From assembly GCA_052061695.1 (NCBI GenBank), contig JBPZEY010000002.1: a stretch of DNA of 64,000 nucleotides. One strand, 5' to 3'. The translations under genes and the position numbers were made by a program. Below, piece after piece: positions 36,562-44,521 of this stretch. The notes under the pieces are model-generated. The model was not told the origin of the DNA, ran no database searches, and saw only the letters and a list, made by a program, of their open reading frames with translations. The stretch's first letter is position 1. Each line of letters opens with the position of its first letter. The DNA comes from Alkalicoccus luteus (GTDB lineage Bacteria; Bacillota; Bacilli; Bacillales; Salisediminibacteriaceae).

Positions 36562-37686
36562 CTAATCTAAAATCGTATCAGCTGCTGCTTTTTCAAGCGG
36601 ATAATCAGCCGGATCAAGCTCCATCGGTTGTCCAGTCGCCAGATTTGCAAGCTCTCTACCGAGGTATGGGCCGGAAGTCAAGCCGGAAGCTCCCAGTCCA
36701 TCCGCTACGATAATATCCGATCCGCCCTTCAACGGTCCAAAGACAGGTAAAAATCCGGGAGTGAACGGCCTGAGGCCTGTACGGACACCGGTTATTTCTG
36801 CATTCTCAAGACTTGGCGCTACATGAAGGAGCGCTTGAAGCAATTCTGCCTGACTGCCTGCAGAGACCTCTGTATTATAATCGGTAATTTCTTCTTTCGA
36901 TGCACCAAAAGCCATGTTTCCTCCTCCGAAGTGTATCAGATAGTATTCTCCGTGCGGTATGACAACTGGGTAGTGCTTATTTTCGTCCCGTTTCTTGAGA
37001 TGAATAATCTGTCCTTTTTGTACAGAACTTCTGCTCTCAAAGCCTGCTTGCTCGAGGAGAGGACGAGTCCAGGCACCTGCAGTAATGATCAGCTTATCTG
37101 GATAAAATGTTTCAGGACCGACAGTTACTGCAGGTCTGCCGTTCTGCAGGTGGAGAGCTGCATGATCATGAACGAGATGTAAGCCTTCATTGACCGCTGC
37201 TTGCAGCAGGGCCTCTCTCAGTTCTGCTCCGTTCACACGGGCAGATCCTTCCACATGAACGGATTGAAAACGCTCGTGCGCTTCTGGGAAATAAGCTCTT
37301 GTTTCTGCGTGGTTAAGCAGCGTTATCTTCCCCATTTCATGAGCTGTTTCTTGACGCTTCAGCAGATGGCGGTGCTTATGATCCAGCCTCTCATCTATAT
37401 CATGCAGATGGAGAGAGCCAACTTTTTGGTATCCTGCGCCTTCCTGCCCGCTGTCGCGCAGCATGTCGATCAGCTCCGGATAATAGACAGCTCCTCCACG
37501 TGCAATTGCATACCATTTTTTATTGCGGCGCTGGGATACCCATGGTGCGATGATACCTGCTGCTGCATCAGCTGCACGTCCTTTATGACCTGCATCGAAC
37601 AGCGTTACCTTGCAGCCGCTGCGCGTCAGATGATAAGCGGTAGAAGCACCCAGGATGCCTCCGCCGATAATAAAATAGTTTTCCAT
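36562..37686 (-). CDS. FAD-dependent oxidoreductase, DadA/glycine-oxidase-like (DAO family)
   Basis: A 374-residue enzyme of the D-amino-acid oxidase fold. FAD motif YFIIGGGILGASTAYHL is at the N-terminus; AAAGIIAPWVSQR follows the isoalloxazine-contact region; the C-terminal block TGLRPFTPGFLPVFGPL and DGLGASGLTSGPYLGREL is typical of the family. The substrate is probably an amino or imino acid. RBS AAAGGAG. First gene of the operon, driven from 37720-37748, divergent from the dapA riboswitch. Confidence 0.86.
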   Translation of the reverse strand: MENYFIIGGGILGASTAYHLTRSGCKVTLFDAGHKGRAADAAAGIIAPWVSQRRNKKWYAIARGGAVYYPELIDMLRDSGQEGAGYQKVGSLHLHDIDERLDHKHRHLLKRQETAHEMGKITLLNHAETRAYFPEAHERFQSVHVEGSARVNGAELREALLQAAVNEGLHLVHDHAALHLQNGRPAVTVGPETFYPDKLIITAGAWTRPLLEQAGFESRSSVQKGQIIHLKKRDENKHYPVVIPHGEYYLIHFGGGNMAFGASKEEITDYNTEVSAGSQAELLQALLHVAPSLENAEITGVRTGLRPFTPGFLPVFGPLKGGSDIIVADGLGASGLTSGPYLGRELANLATGQPMELDPADYPLEKAAADTILD

Positions 37687-37719
37687 AAGAAACTCCTTTC
37701 GTGCCGACAGGCTATCGCT

Positions 37720-37748
37720 ATTTTAAAACAGCAGAGTAGACGTGACAA
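37720..37748 (-). promoter_or_regulatory. SigA promoter of the oxidase-TVP38-monooxygenase operon
   Basis: Minus strand -35 TTGTCA (37743-37748), 17-bp spacer, -10 TAAAAT (37720-37725), about 30 bp upstream of the start codon. Confidence 0.6.
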
Positions 37749-37762
37749 ATTTATTTACCTGC

Positions 37763-37791
37763 TTGCAACTTCAGCCACAGTCTGATACGCT
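37763..37791 (+). promoter_or_regulatory. Promoter of the lysine riboswitch-dapA transcript
   Basis: -35 TTGCAA (37763-37768), 17-bp spacer, extended -10 TGATACGCT (hexamer 37786-37791). Transcription would start about 30 bp before the aptamer. Confidence 0.5.
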
Positions 37792-37819
37792 GTCAACAGT
37801 TACACATTACTTCAACACT

Positions 37820-38005
37820 TGAAGTGAGTTTAGAGGTGCGCCTTTTATGAGTAAGCTGCCGGAGAATCAGGGGATTCTTTGAAAGCAGCTGAAAGGAAGC
37901 GGCGCCGAAGCCTGATCCTCTCCCGGAGGCTGAGGCTGGGGCTGACACCGAACAGGTGCAGCACTGTCATACAGCTAATGCTGTGTGAAGGGCTATCTCA
38001 CGCTG
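37820..38005 (+). promoter_or_regulatory. Lysine riboswitch (L-box) aptamer
   Basis: Conserved L-box blocks occur in order: AGAGGTGCGC (37832-37841), GAGTA, GCCGAAG (37904-37910), GGCTGGGGCTG (37934-37944) and CTGTCAT (37964-37970). The closing helix P1 can form between GTGAG (37824-37828) and CTCAC (37997-38001). It precedes dapA, the first committed gene of lysine and diaminopimelate synthesis. Lysine binding should favour the terminator at 38020-38049. Confidence 0.88.
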
Positions 38006-38019
38006 GAAGGATTATTTTC

Positions 38020-38049
38020 AGCAGCAGGCCCTCCGCCTGCTGCTTTTTT
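38020..38049 (+). terminator. Riboswitch expression-platform terminator
   Basis: AGCAGCAGGC pairs with GCCTGCTGCT around CCTCC and runs into TTTTTT. It lies directly downstream of the L-box and 57 bp before dapA. Confidence 0.85.
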
Positions 38050-38071
38050 AACTTTTCGGCCAATGATTTAG

Positions 38072-38099
38072 CTCTATTCAACTATCTTATTGAATAGAG
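38072..38099 (+). other. Hairpin overlapping the dapA ribosome-binding site
   Basis: CTCTATTCAA (38072-38081) pairs perfectly with TTGAATAGAG (38090-38099) around an 8-nt loop. The 3' arm contains the first half of the AGAGGGA ribosome site (38096-38102), so the closed hairpin would hide it. Confidence 0.65.
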
Positions 38100-38106
38100 G
38101 GATACA

Positions 38107-38997
38107 ATGAATTTTGGCAGAATTATCACCGCAATGGTTACACCTTTTGATGAGAATGGTCACATCGATCTTCAAAAGCTTCGGGAGCTCGTTCAGCACT
38201 TAATTGACACTGGTTCAAACGCGATCGTTGCCGGCGGAACGACTGGGGAAGCCCCTACCCTCAGCCACGAAGAAAAAGCAGCTCTTTTCAAGAATACGGT
38301 AGATGCCGCAGCAGGCCGAGTTCCGGTTATTGCAGGCACCGGTACGAACAGCACGTACGCTGCCTGCCAGCTGACACAGCTTGCAGAACAGGCTGGCGCG
38401 GATGCTGTTATGCTGACTGCTCCATATTATAACAAACCAAATCAGGAAGGGATGTATCAGCACTTTATGGCAGTCGCGGAAGCGACGTCGCTTCCGGTTA
38501 TGCTGTATAATGTCCCGGGCAGAACGGGCGTACACCTGACGGCGGAAACAACGATCCGCTTGGCTCAGGATGCGGACAATATCGTGTCGATAAAAGATGC
38601 AAGCGGAGACCTGGACCATATGAACGCTGTCATGTCAGATGCTCCTGAAGGATTCACTCTTTACAGCGGCGATGACAGTTTGACGCTTCCTGCCTACGCA
38701 ATAGGCGCATCCGGTATTGTTTCAGTTGCTTCGCACATAGCTGGTTCCGCTATGAAAGAGATGCTAGATTTATTCGATGAGGGACGTCATCAGGAAGCCC
38801 GAAGTCTCCACAGACAACTCGTACCGCTTATGGATGCAATGTTCTGTGCACCGAGCCCTGCTCCGGTTAAAGCTGCCCTCAGCATGATCGGCGTTTCTGC
38901 AGGCCCGGTCAGACTGCCGATTACAAAGCTCACACCACTTGAAGAGCAAGTAGTTGCAGGAGTACTAGCAAATCGCATTCTGCACTCTGCTGTATAA
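38107..38997 (+). CDS. dapA: 4-hydroxy-tetrahydrodipicolinate synthase
   Basis: Condenses pyruvate with aspartate semialdehyde, the first step of the lysine/diaminopimelate branch. It has 296 residues. The phosphate-like loop GGTTGEAPTLS is at 43-53, catalytic Tyr134 and Arg139 are in LYNVPGRTG, and Schiff-base Lys163 is in VSIKDASGDL. RBS AGAGGGA lies 5 nt before the ATG and is partly inside a hairpin. It is monocistronic behind a lysine riboswitch; no dapG or asd neighbours as in the B. subtilis dapA operon. This could be a lysine-responsive second copy. N-acetylneuraminate lyase-type relatives are excluded by the riboswitch context. Confidence 0.93.
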   Translation: MNFGRIITAMVTPFDENGHIDLQKLRELVQHLIDTGSNAIVAGGTTGEAPTLSHEEKAALFKNTVDAAAGRVPVIAGTGTNSTYAACQLTQLAEQAGADAVMLTAPYYNKPNQEGMYQHFMAVAEATSLPVMLYNVPGRTGVHLTAETTIRLAQDADNIVSIKDASGDLDHMNAVMSDAPEGFTLYSGDDSLTLPAYAIGASGIVSVASHIAGSAMKEMLDLFDEGRHQEARSLHRQLVPLMDAMFCAPSPAPVKAALSMIGVSAGPVRLPITKLTPLEEQVVAGVLANRILHSAV

Positions 38998-39000
38998 TCA

Positions 39001-39032
39001 ACAAAACCACCGCCGAATCGGCGGTGGTTTTG
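39001..39032. terminator. Bidirectional terminator between dapA and the YihY-family gene
   Basis: ACAAAACCACCGCCGA pairs with its complement up to 39032. Both arms end in a T-rich stretch (GGTTTTGT), so it can serve both convergent genes. Confidence 0.85.
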
Positions 39033-39039
39033 TATGTTC

Positions 39040-39864
39040 CTATCTTCCTTGCTGTCGTCTGAAATGAATAGCATTTATTTCTGCCCCAATCAGCAAAATG
39101 ATTCCGGTTAAAAACATCCACAGCATTAGAATAATCATGCCGCCCAAACTGCCGTAAGTAGCAGAAAAGTTACCGAAGTTGCTAATATAGATCGAAAAAC
39201 CATAGGATGCAGCCATCCACCCGATTGTCGCAGCGACTGCACCGGGGATAACGCTTTTAAACGGTATTTTCATATTAGGAGCCACCGTATACAGCGCCGT
39301 TAAAATGGTGATAACAACGAGAAGGGCTATAATCCATCTGCCTGCCTGAATAAGCAGCTCCGTTTGAGCAGGCAGCTCTGCCATTTGCTGAACGGCTCCA
39401 AGAATGGCTTCACCAAATATCGGCAAAAACAGCGTAGTGATAAGACTTAAAAGCAAAAGCAGCGTAAGCAAAATAGAAAGGCCGCGGTGCTTTAAAAAAG
39501 AACGTTTTTTTGTCACATTGAAAGCTGTATTTATCGCTTGAATAAACGCATTCATACCATTGGATGCTGACCAGATCGTTCCTAATATTCCTACAGTAAG
39601 AAGTCCTCCATTCGGTTCAGAGACAGCATCGACTATTGTGTCTTCAAATACATCGACTGCCGCACCAGGTAAAAATTCTTCTGCATATGATAATACTTGG
39701 TCCGGATCCAGCTGAAAATACGGCAAAATAGCTAAAAGAAGGATCATTAATGGGATGACAGATAACACGTAATAATAGGCTTGTGCCGCAGCCAGCAGCG
39801 GCACGTCATCCCGTGACCACTCCTCCTTGATTTCGAGTGCATACTCTTTCCAGACTGCCCACAT
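39040..39864 (-). CDS. YihY/virulence factor BrkB family membrane protein
   Basis: A 274-residue protein with about six membrane segments. The N-terminal DDVPLLAAAQAYYYVLSVIPLMILL (read as DVPLLAAAQAYYYVLS and onward) and GTIWSASNGMNAFIQAINTA are hallmarks of the family once mislabelled ribonuclease BN. Function unsettled; an envelope or transport role is assumed. GGAGG supports the ATG at 39864 over the codon at 39888. It follows the AI-2E-type gene by 33 bp. Confidence 0.87.
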   Translation of the reverse strand: MWAVWKEYALEIKEEWSRDDVPLLAAAQAYYYVLSVIPLMILLLAILPYFQLDPDQVLSYAEEFLPGAAVDVFEDTIVDAVSEPNGGLLTVGILGTIWSASNGMNAFIQAINTAFNVTKKRSFLKHRGLSILLTLLLLLSLITTLFLPIFGEAILGAVQQMAELPAQTELLIQAGRWIIALLVVITILTALYTVAPNMKIPFKSVIPGAVAATIGWMAASYGFSIYISNFGNFSATYGSLGGMIILMLWMFLTGIILLIGAEINAIHFRRQQGR

Positions 39865-39897
39865 AGCTTCGCCTCCTGTACGGATCAATCGAACCGG

Positions 39898-40980
39898 TTA
39901 GTTAAGTCCTGGATATTTAAGTTTGAGAAGACGATAAACGTTTTGAACGATAACTTTAGAAATAGCATACGTTGGTATAGCAAGGATTAATCCAATCAAT
40001 CCAGCCAGATTGCCCGCTATCAAAAGCAGGAGAATAATCGTTAGCGGATGCACCTTCAGCTTATGCCCCATGACGTTGGGCGAAATGAGGTTGCTCTCAA
40101 TCTGCTGGATAATGATAATACCTATAACGACCCACAGTGCTGTTATTGGCGAATCAAACAACGCTACAATGACGGCGGGGATCGTGCCGATAAACGGCCC
40201 TACAAATGGAATCAGGTTCGTAAACATTGCGATGAGCGCCAGAACAACCGCATAATCCAGTCCTATGATCAAATATACGATATAAGACAGAATACCGACA
40301 CACACACTGACAATTGCCTGTCCCTGAATATAAGCACTGAGCGTGCTATCCATATCGCTCATAATTTTCTGCCCTTCATCCTGTGAATCTGAAGGAAGCT
40401 TGCTGAGAACGCTCTCCGGAAATTTCCCGCCGTCCTTCAGCAGGAAAAAGAGGACAAACGGTAAAAGAACGAGCACTGTCACCACGCTGAATGCCATTCC
40501 GAGTGCACTGAGCAGGTTGCCTCCAAACTGGCTCGCGAAATCCGTTAGGTTGTCTGTAATAACAGAGGGATCGAAGTCCTCCAGAATCGGTTCATTTTGA
40601 AGCATCGTGACCCATTCATGCGTCAACAGATCATTGATCCAGTTCTCGACACCGGTAGCGATGTTCGGGAAGTTATCAATCAGGTTTTCTGTCTGCTGAA
40701 CCAGAATAGGACCAACCAATGCAGCGACACCTGCTCCCGCTCCTAAAAAAGCAAGAAATATAAGTAAGATGGACACGACCGTGGGCATCCACTTTTCAAG
40801 CAGCCTGACGAGAGGACGCAGGATGTAGTATAGAACTCCTCCGACAATAATGACGGGGGCAAGCGATGAAAAGGCAATTGCAAAAGGCCGGAAAACAAAC
40901 GGCACTTCTACTGCCAAATTTATTGCTAAAAGAATTAACACGACACTGTATAAAAATAAGAACCACTTTGACTTCGGCAT
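39898..40980 (-). CDS. AI-2E family transporter-like membrane protein
   Basis: A 360-residue polytopic protein with paired N-terminal helices, a large loop with NFPNIATGVENWIND, and the C-terminal bundle GPFIGTIPAVIVALFDSP and QQIESNLISPNVMGHKLKVH typical of the AI-2E/PerM family. Members range from autoinducer export to Na+/H+ antiport in halophiles; in this host an ion role is as likely as signalling (inference). ATG at 40980 after GGAGG. It follows the PRPP synthetase paralogue by 17 bp. Confidence 0.88.
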   Translation of the reverse strand: MPKSKWFLFLYSVVLILLAINLAVEVPFVFRPFAIAFSSLAPVIIVGGVLYYILRPLVRLLEKWMPTVVSILLIFLAFLGAGAGVAALVGPILVQQTENLIDNFPNIATGVENWINDLLTHEWVTMLQNEPILEDFDPSVITDNLTDFASQFGGNLLSALGMAFSVVTVLVLLPFVLFFLLKDGGKFPESVLSKLPSDSQDEGQKIMSDMDSTLSAYIQGQAIVSVCVGILSYIVYLIIGLDYAVVLALIAMFTNLIPFVGPFIGTIPAVIVALFDSPITALWVVIGIIIIQQIESNLISPNVMGHKLKVHPLTIILLLLIAGNLAGLIGLILAIPTYAISKVIVQNVYRLLKLKYPGLN

Positions 40981-40997
40981 CAAACGCCTCCTGACTG

Positions 40998-41939
40998 TCA
41001 GTCAAACAGCGTGCTGACAGATTCGTTTTCCTGTACCCTTCTGATTCCTTCTGCTACAAGCGGACCAACGGTAAGTACCGTTATTTTTTCGTCCCGCTTT
41101 TGCTTAGGGATCCGGACAGTGTTCGTTAGGACAACTTCTTTCAGAGCAGATTCCCGAATACGGGTAACTGCCGGTTCTGAAAGCACACCATGGGTGGCGC
41201 ATGCATAAACATCGGCGGCTCCCAGTTCGATCAGTGCCTGTGCGCCTGAAGTTACGGTGCGAGCGGTGTCAATCATGTCATCGATGATAATAGCTGATTT
41301 ATTTTGAATATCCCCAATAATATTAATGCCGTGAACAGAGTCCGGCGCGTTCTTACGCTGTTTGTCGATAAATGCTATCGGCGCATCCAGTTGTTCAGCT
41401 AAGCGGCGCGCTCTTGCTGTTCCAGCATTTTCCGGCGCTACAACGACAATATCATTCAATTTTTTCTCTGCAAAATAATCAGAGAGGAGATTGTTTGCGC
41501 GCAGCTCGTCCACAGGAATATTAAAAAAGCCCTGTACCTGAGCAGCATGCAGATCTACTGTTAATATCCGCGTCGTGCCCGCTGCCTCCAGCAAATTTGC
41601 TATTAATTTGGCCGTAATCGGCTCTCTCGATCGTGCTTTCCTGTCCTGACGCGAGTAGCCATAATAAGGGATCACTACGTTTATCGACTGAGCTGATGCA
41701 CGCTTTAAAGCATCGATCATAATCAGCAGCTCCATGATGTATTCGCTTCCGGGCTCAGAGGTAGACTGAATTAAATATGTATCATAGCCTCTGACCGTTT
41801 CTTCGATATTAATTTGTACCTCGCCATCGCTGAACCTTGTTATTGAAGAATTACCGAGCGTCATGCCAAGCTCGCGGGCAATCTCTTCTGAAAGTTCCCG
41901 ATTAGAATTTAATGTAAATAACTTCATTGTCTCCTTCAT
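40998..41939 (-). CDS. prs: Ribose-phosphate pyrophosphokinase paralogue with diverged active-site loops
   Basis: A 313-residue homologue of PRPP synthetase. Well kept are FSDGEVQINIEE, PYYGYSRQDRKARSREPITA (91-110) and TVDLHAAQVQGFF. Changed relative to the Bacillus enzyme as I remember it: the catalytic flexible loop is DKQRKNAPDSVHG (192-204) instead of a DKRRPRPN...E loop and one residue longer; the PRPP-binding loop is DDMIDTARTVT, with Arg227 where Gly is usual; SPDHGG is APENAG. Activity is therefore uncertain. ATG at 41939 after GGAGGG; an internal ATG at 41927 is also possible. It is cotranscribed with AI-2E and YihY-type membrane proteins rather than with glmU as the main prs is. 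Confidence 0.82.
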   Translation of the reverse strand: MKETMKLFTLNSNRELSEEIARELGMTLGNSSITRFSDGEVQINIEETVRGYDTYLIQSTSEPGSEYIMELLIMIDALKRASAQSINVVIPYYGYSRQDRKARSREPITAKLIANLLEAAGTTRILTVDLHAAQVQGFFNIPVDELRANNLLSDYFAEKKLNDIVVVAPENAGTARARRLAEQLDAPIAFIDKQRKNAPDSVHGINIIGDIQNKSAIIIDDMIDTARTVTSGAQALIELGAADVYACATHGVLSEPAVTRIRESALKEVVLTNTVRIPKQKRDEKITVLTVGPLVAEGIRRVQENESVSTLFD

Positions 41940-42030
41940 CGTATCCCTCCAACATGCTGTTTATTCTATCCTATCACAGCATTATCCATTTGCCGACTAA
42001 ACTTCTGTACCGTCCAGTCTGTAGATCGTG

Positions 42031-42036
42031 TATAAT
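42031..42036 (+). promoter_or_regulatory. -10 element of pssA
   Basis: Perfect TATAAT preceded by GTG, about 70 bp upstream of the pssA start. The -35 region is weak. Confidence 0.4.
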
Positions 42037-42102
42037 GACTACTACCGGCCTTAATGAAGTTTAAATACCTTCCAGTTAAACGGTTGAAAGGAGGCAGACA
42101 GG

Positions 42103-42804
42103 TTGATTCGTCATCTGCCGAACGGCATTACGCTTGCAAATTTATTTTTCGGATTTTTATCAATTGGAGCTGCAGCAAAAGGTGATTATCAAAATGCAGC
42201 TGTATTTATTATTATCGGCATGATGTTAGACAGTATGGACGGATGGACAGCTCGGAAGCTGGGAGTGGAATCATCCTTTGGCAAAGAACTGGACTCCCTC
42301 GCGGATATCGTCACATTTGGGGTTGCACCTGCTATGCTTGTTTATGGGACTACCTTCAGCGACCTCGGCTGGACAGGGCTGATTCTCACCGGTATTTTCC
42401 CTATCTTTGGGGCGATTAGGCTTGCCAGATTCAATATTGATACCGACAGCACTCAAAAAAACTATTTTACCGGCGTGCCGATCACAGCAGCAGGCGGCGT
42501 TATTGCGCTGCTGACATTTTTTAATTTCGCCATTCCACAGGCAGCTATTTCCGCTCTTTATATGCTGCTTTGCATTTTGATGGTAAGCCGGATCCCGGTT
42601 CCTAGCCTTAAGAACGTTCCAGTTCCCAAGTATGCTATTTTGATCACTGTCATGCTCGTATCATTGATAGCCGTAACCCGCTACAATGCTATGATTGAAT
42701 ATTCCAATTTAATCATTGCCGCAATTATTTTATACATTTTGTTTTTGATTATTTTTTCCGTTTGGAAAAAAAAGCGGGTGCAAAAAACGGAAGACTATGG
42801 CTGA
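42103..42804 (+). CDS. pssA: CDP-diacylglycerol--serine O-phosphatidyltransferase
   Basis: Makes phosphatidylserine, the precursor of phosphatidylethanolamine. It has 233 residues and about seven membrane helices. The CDP-alcohol phosphotransferase motif is intact at about residues 47-72: DGWTARKLG...GKELDSLAD. TTG start with AAAGGAGG 8 nt upstream. It is not followed by psd, unlike many Bacillus loci. The terminator overlaps its stop codon. Confidence 0.93.
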   Translation: MIRHLPNGITLANLFFGFLSIGAAAKGDYQNAAVFIIIGMMLDSMDGWTARKLGVESSFGKELDSLADIVTFGVAPAMLVYGTTFSDLGWTGLILTGIFPIFGAIRLARFNIDTDSTQKNYFTGVPITAAGGVIALLTFFNFAIPQAAISALYMLLCILMVSRIPVPSLKNVPVPKYAILITVMLVSLIAVTRYNAMIEYSNLIIAAIILYILFLIIFSVWKKKRVQKTEDYG

Positions 42805-42824
42805 TGCTGCCATAGTCTTTTTTT
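42791..42824 (+). terminator. Terminator overlapping the pssA stop codon
   Basis: AAGACTATGGC pairs with GCCATAGTCTT and is followed by seven T. The pssA stop TGA lies in the 7-nt loop. On the minus strand the stem is followed by CCGTTTTTTG, so it may also serve the gene at 42869. Confidence 0.85.
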
Positions 42825-42868
42825 ATTCAGCGGCTGCAGCTTAAACAAAATGATGTTAAATAAGGGGA

Positions 42869-43333
42869 TTATTTGTCCTGATCTGAATCTGAGCTTCCGT
42901 GTCCATAGGCTTCCTCAGCAAAATCAGAACGCAGCGATCCTCTTGCCGTTGTTTCATGCAGCGGGTCTGTTACTTCTTCTTCTACCGGCCGTTGACGTTT
43001 GTCCCGCTTTTCGGCATGCTCTACCGTCGTTTTAGCGTGCGGCATAATTTCCAGCCGTTCTTCAGGAATTGGCTCTCCGCTGACAACGCAGGTTCCGTAC
43101 GTCCCATTCTCGATCATGTTGAGAGATTCGTCAATTTCAGCCAGCTCATCCTGCTGCTGCTGCTCCAAGGCGGCCTCAGTATGACGCTCAGCTAATTCGG
43201 TTCCTTGATCTGCCGGATGATTGTCATAGTTGGAAAGCTCTTCACTCTCTTCTGTTTCTGAAGAGTCAGCCAAAATCTCTCTTCGCCTTTTTACTAATTT
43301 GTCTTTGAAATAAGCCTGTTTTTTTTCATTCAT
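42869..43333 (-). CDS. TraR/DksA-like protein with degenerate zinc finger (YteA-like)
   Basis: A 154-residue acidic protein. The N-terminal helical pair (QAYFKDKLVKRRREILADS to EQQQQDELAEIDESLNMI) and TYGTCVVSGEPIPEERLEIM match the DksA C-terminal fold, but only one (Cys82) of the four zinc cysteines remains; the others are Ser, Thr and His. This loss is usual in the Bacillus YteA/YocK group as I recall it. It may bind the RNA polymerase secondary channel; not shown. Acidic tail GHGSSDSDQDK. Monocistronic; palindrome upstream at 43356. Confidence 0.83.
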   Translation of the reverse strand: MNEKKQAYFKDKLVKRRREILADSSETEESEELSNYDNHPADQGTELAERHTEAALEQQQQDELAEIDESLNMIENGTYGTCVVSGEPIPEERLEIMPHAKTTVEHAEKRDKRQRPVEEEVTDPLHETTARGSLRSDFAEEAYGHGSSDSDQDK

Positions 43334-43355
43334 GATTGATAGCTCCCTCCAATAG

Positions 43356-43376
43356 GTGAATACATACAGTATTCAC
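43356..43376 (-). promoter_or_regulatory. Palindrome upstream of the DksA-like gene
   Basis: GTGAATAC and GTATTCAC form a perfect 8-bp inverted repeat with a 5-nt centre, 22 bp upstream of the start codon. A dimeric regulator site is possible; no known consensus recognised. Confidence 0.4.
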
Positions 43377-43457
43377 GCTTGAGGATAATCATAAACATTT
43401 CGCAAAAATGCTCTTGCCGGTAGCTGCCGGGCACAGAGCTGCTCCATGTTGTATTCA

Positions 43458-44417
43458 TCATGTTGAAAGGATTGTGGTCAATCTTGTCAATTCTCCGTCA
43501 TCTTTTTTACCGCGCTTCAGTGCTTCATCTATGTTGGTAACCGTCAAATCATTTTTGTCGATGCCAATCACAGCACTGTCTGCACCGTCCCTGCATGCCT
43601 CGACTGCTTTTAATCCCATTCTGCTTGCGAGCAGACGATCCGCTGCAGTTGGATCACCACCGCGCTGTATGAAGCCAAGCACTGTTATTCTTGATTTTTC
43701 CCCAGTTTCCGCTTCCAGCTTCTGTTGAATTTCTGTAGCGCTTCCAGCACCTTCAGCAAGCATCAAAATATGGTGCAGTTTGCCTCTTGTACGCCCTTTT
43801 CGAATTTTGTACGCAATCTCCTGTACCGTAAATGGCTTTTCAGGAACGATAATGCTCTCTGCACCGCCAGCTGCTCCTGCATAAAGGGCAAGATCTCCGC
43901 AGTTTCTTCCCATCACTTCAATAATCGTCGTCTTCTCGTGACTGCTCGACGTATCGCGGATATTTGTCACTGCACGCAGGACCGTATTGACTGCCGTATC
44001 AAATCCGATCGTAAAATCTGTATAACCCAGGTCATTGTCAATCGTAGCAGGAATACCAATTGTTTGAATTCCTTCTCGGCTTAATGCTTCTGCGCCACGA
44101 AACGACCCGTCCCCTCCTATTACGATGACCGCACTTATATTTAAGGCATGAAGCTGATCGATCGCTTGTTTTCGCCCTTCAGGCGTCATAAACGTTTTAG
44201 AACGAGCCGTCTTTAAAAATGTTCCACCTTTATGTATAATGTCTCCCACTGAAGAAGCATTGAGCTGCTCCAAATCTCCTTTTATCAGTCCCTCAAATCC
44301 GCGTTTCACCCCATAAATTTCATAATTATAATACAGTGCAGCGCGGACCACAGCACGGACTGCAGCATTCATACCCGGAGCATCTCCTCCGCTAGTCAAT
44401 ACAGCAATTTTTTTCAT
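43458..44417 (-). CDS. pfkA: 6-phosphofructokinase-like protein, diverged paralogue
   Basis: A 319-residue PfkA-type kinase that aligns without gaps to E. coli PfkA numbering as I remember it. Kept: Gly11, Arg72, GGDGS (Gly104, the ATP type), catalytic Asp127 in ATIDND, MGR (169-171), Arg243, Arg252, and the effector residues Arg21, Arg25 and Lys213. Changed: Arg162 to Lys and His249 to Phe (VLGFIQRGG), both contacts of the fructose-6-phosphate phosphate, plus Gly124 to Ala. It stands alone, not with accA or pyk as the main Bacillus pfkA does. An altered sugar-phosphate substrate or reduced activity is inferred. RBS AAAGGAG. Confidence 0.85.
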   Translation of the reverse strand: MKKIAVLTSGGDAPGMNAAVRAVVRAALYYNYEIYGVKRGFEGLIKGDLEQLNASSVGDIIHKGGTFLKTARSKTFMTPEGRKQAIDQLHALNISAVIVIGGDGSFRGAEALSREGIQTIGIPATIDNDLGYTDFTIGFDTAVNTVLRAVTNIRDTSSSHEKTTIIEVMGRNCGDLALYAGAAGGAESIIVPEKPFTVQEIAYKIRKGRTRGKLHHILMLAEGAGSATEIQQKLEAETGEKSRITVLGFIQRGGDPTAADRLLASRMGLKAVEACRDGADSAVIGIDKNDLTVTNIDEALKRGKKDDGELTRLTTILST

Positions 44418-44484
44418 GTTATCCAGCTCCTTTCAGATGTCAGACTTCTAAAGCTAGTTTACCACGTCTCTTGATTAAATGATG

Positions 44485-44508
44485 AAAAAACAGCAGGAAA
44501 TCCTGCTG
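44485..44508 (-). terminator. Terminator downstream of the HAD gene
   Basis: Minus strand CAGCAGGA pairs with TCCTGCTG around two bases and runs into TTTTTT, 14 bp past the stop codon. Confidence 0.85.
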
Positions 44509-44521
44509 CATAAAGAGTCTA

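Noticed and set aside
39040..39864. Ribonuclease BN
   Set aside because: The historical name was misassigned to this membrane protein family; the sequence has no nuclease motif.
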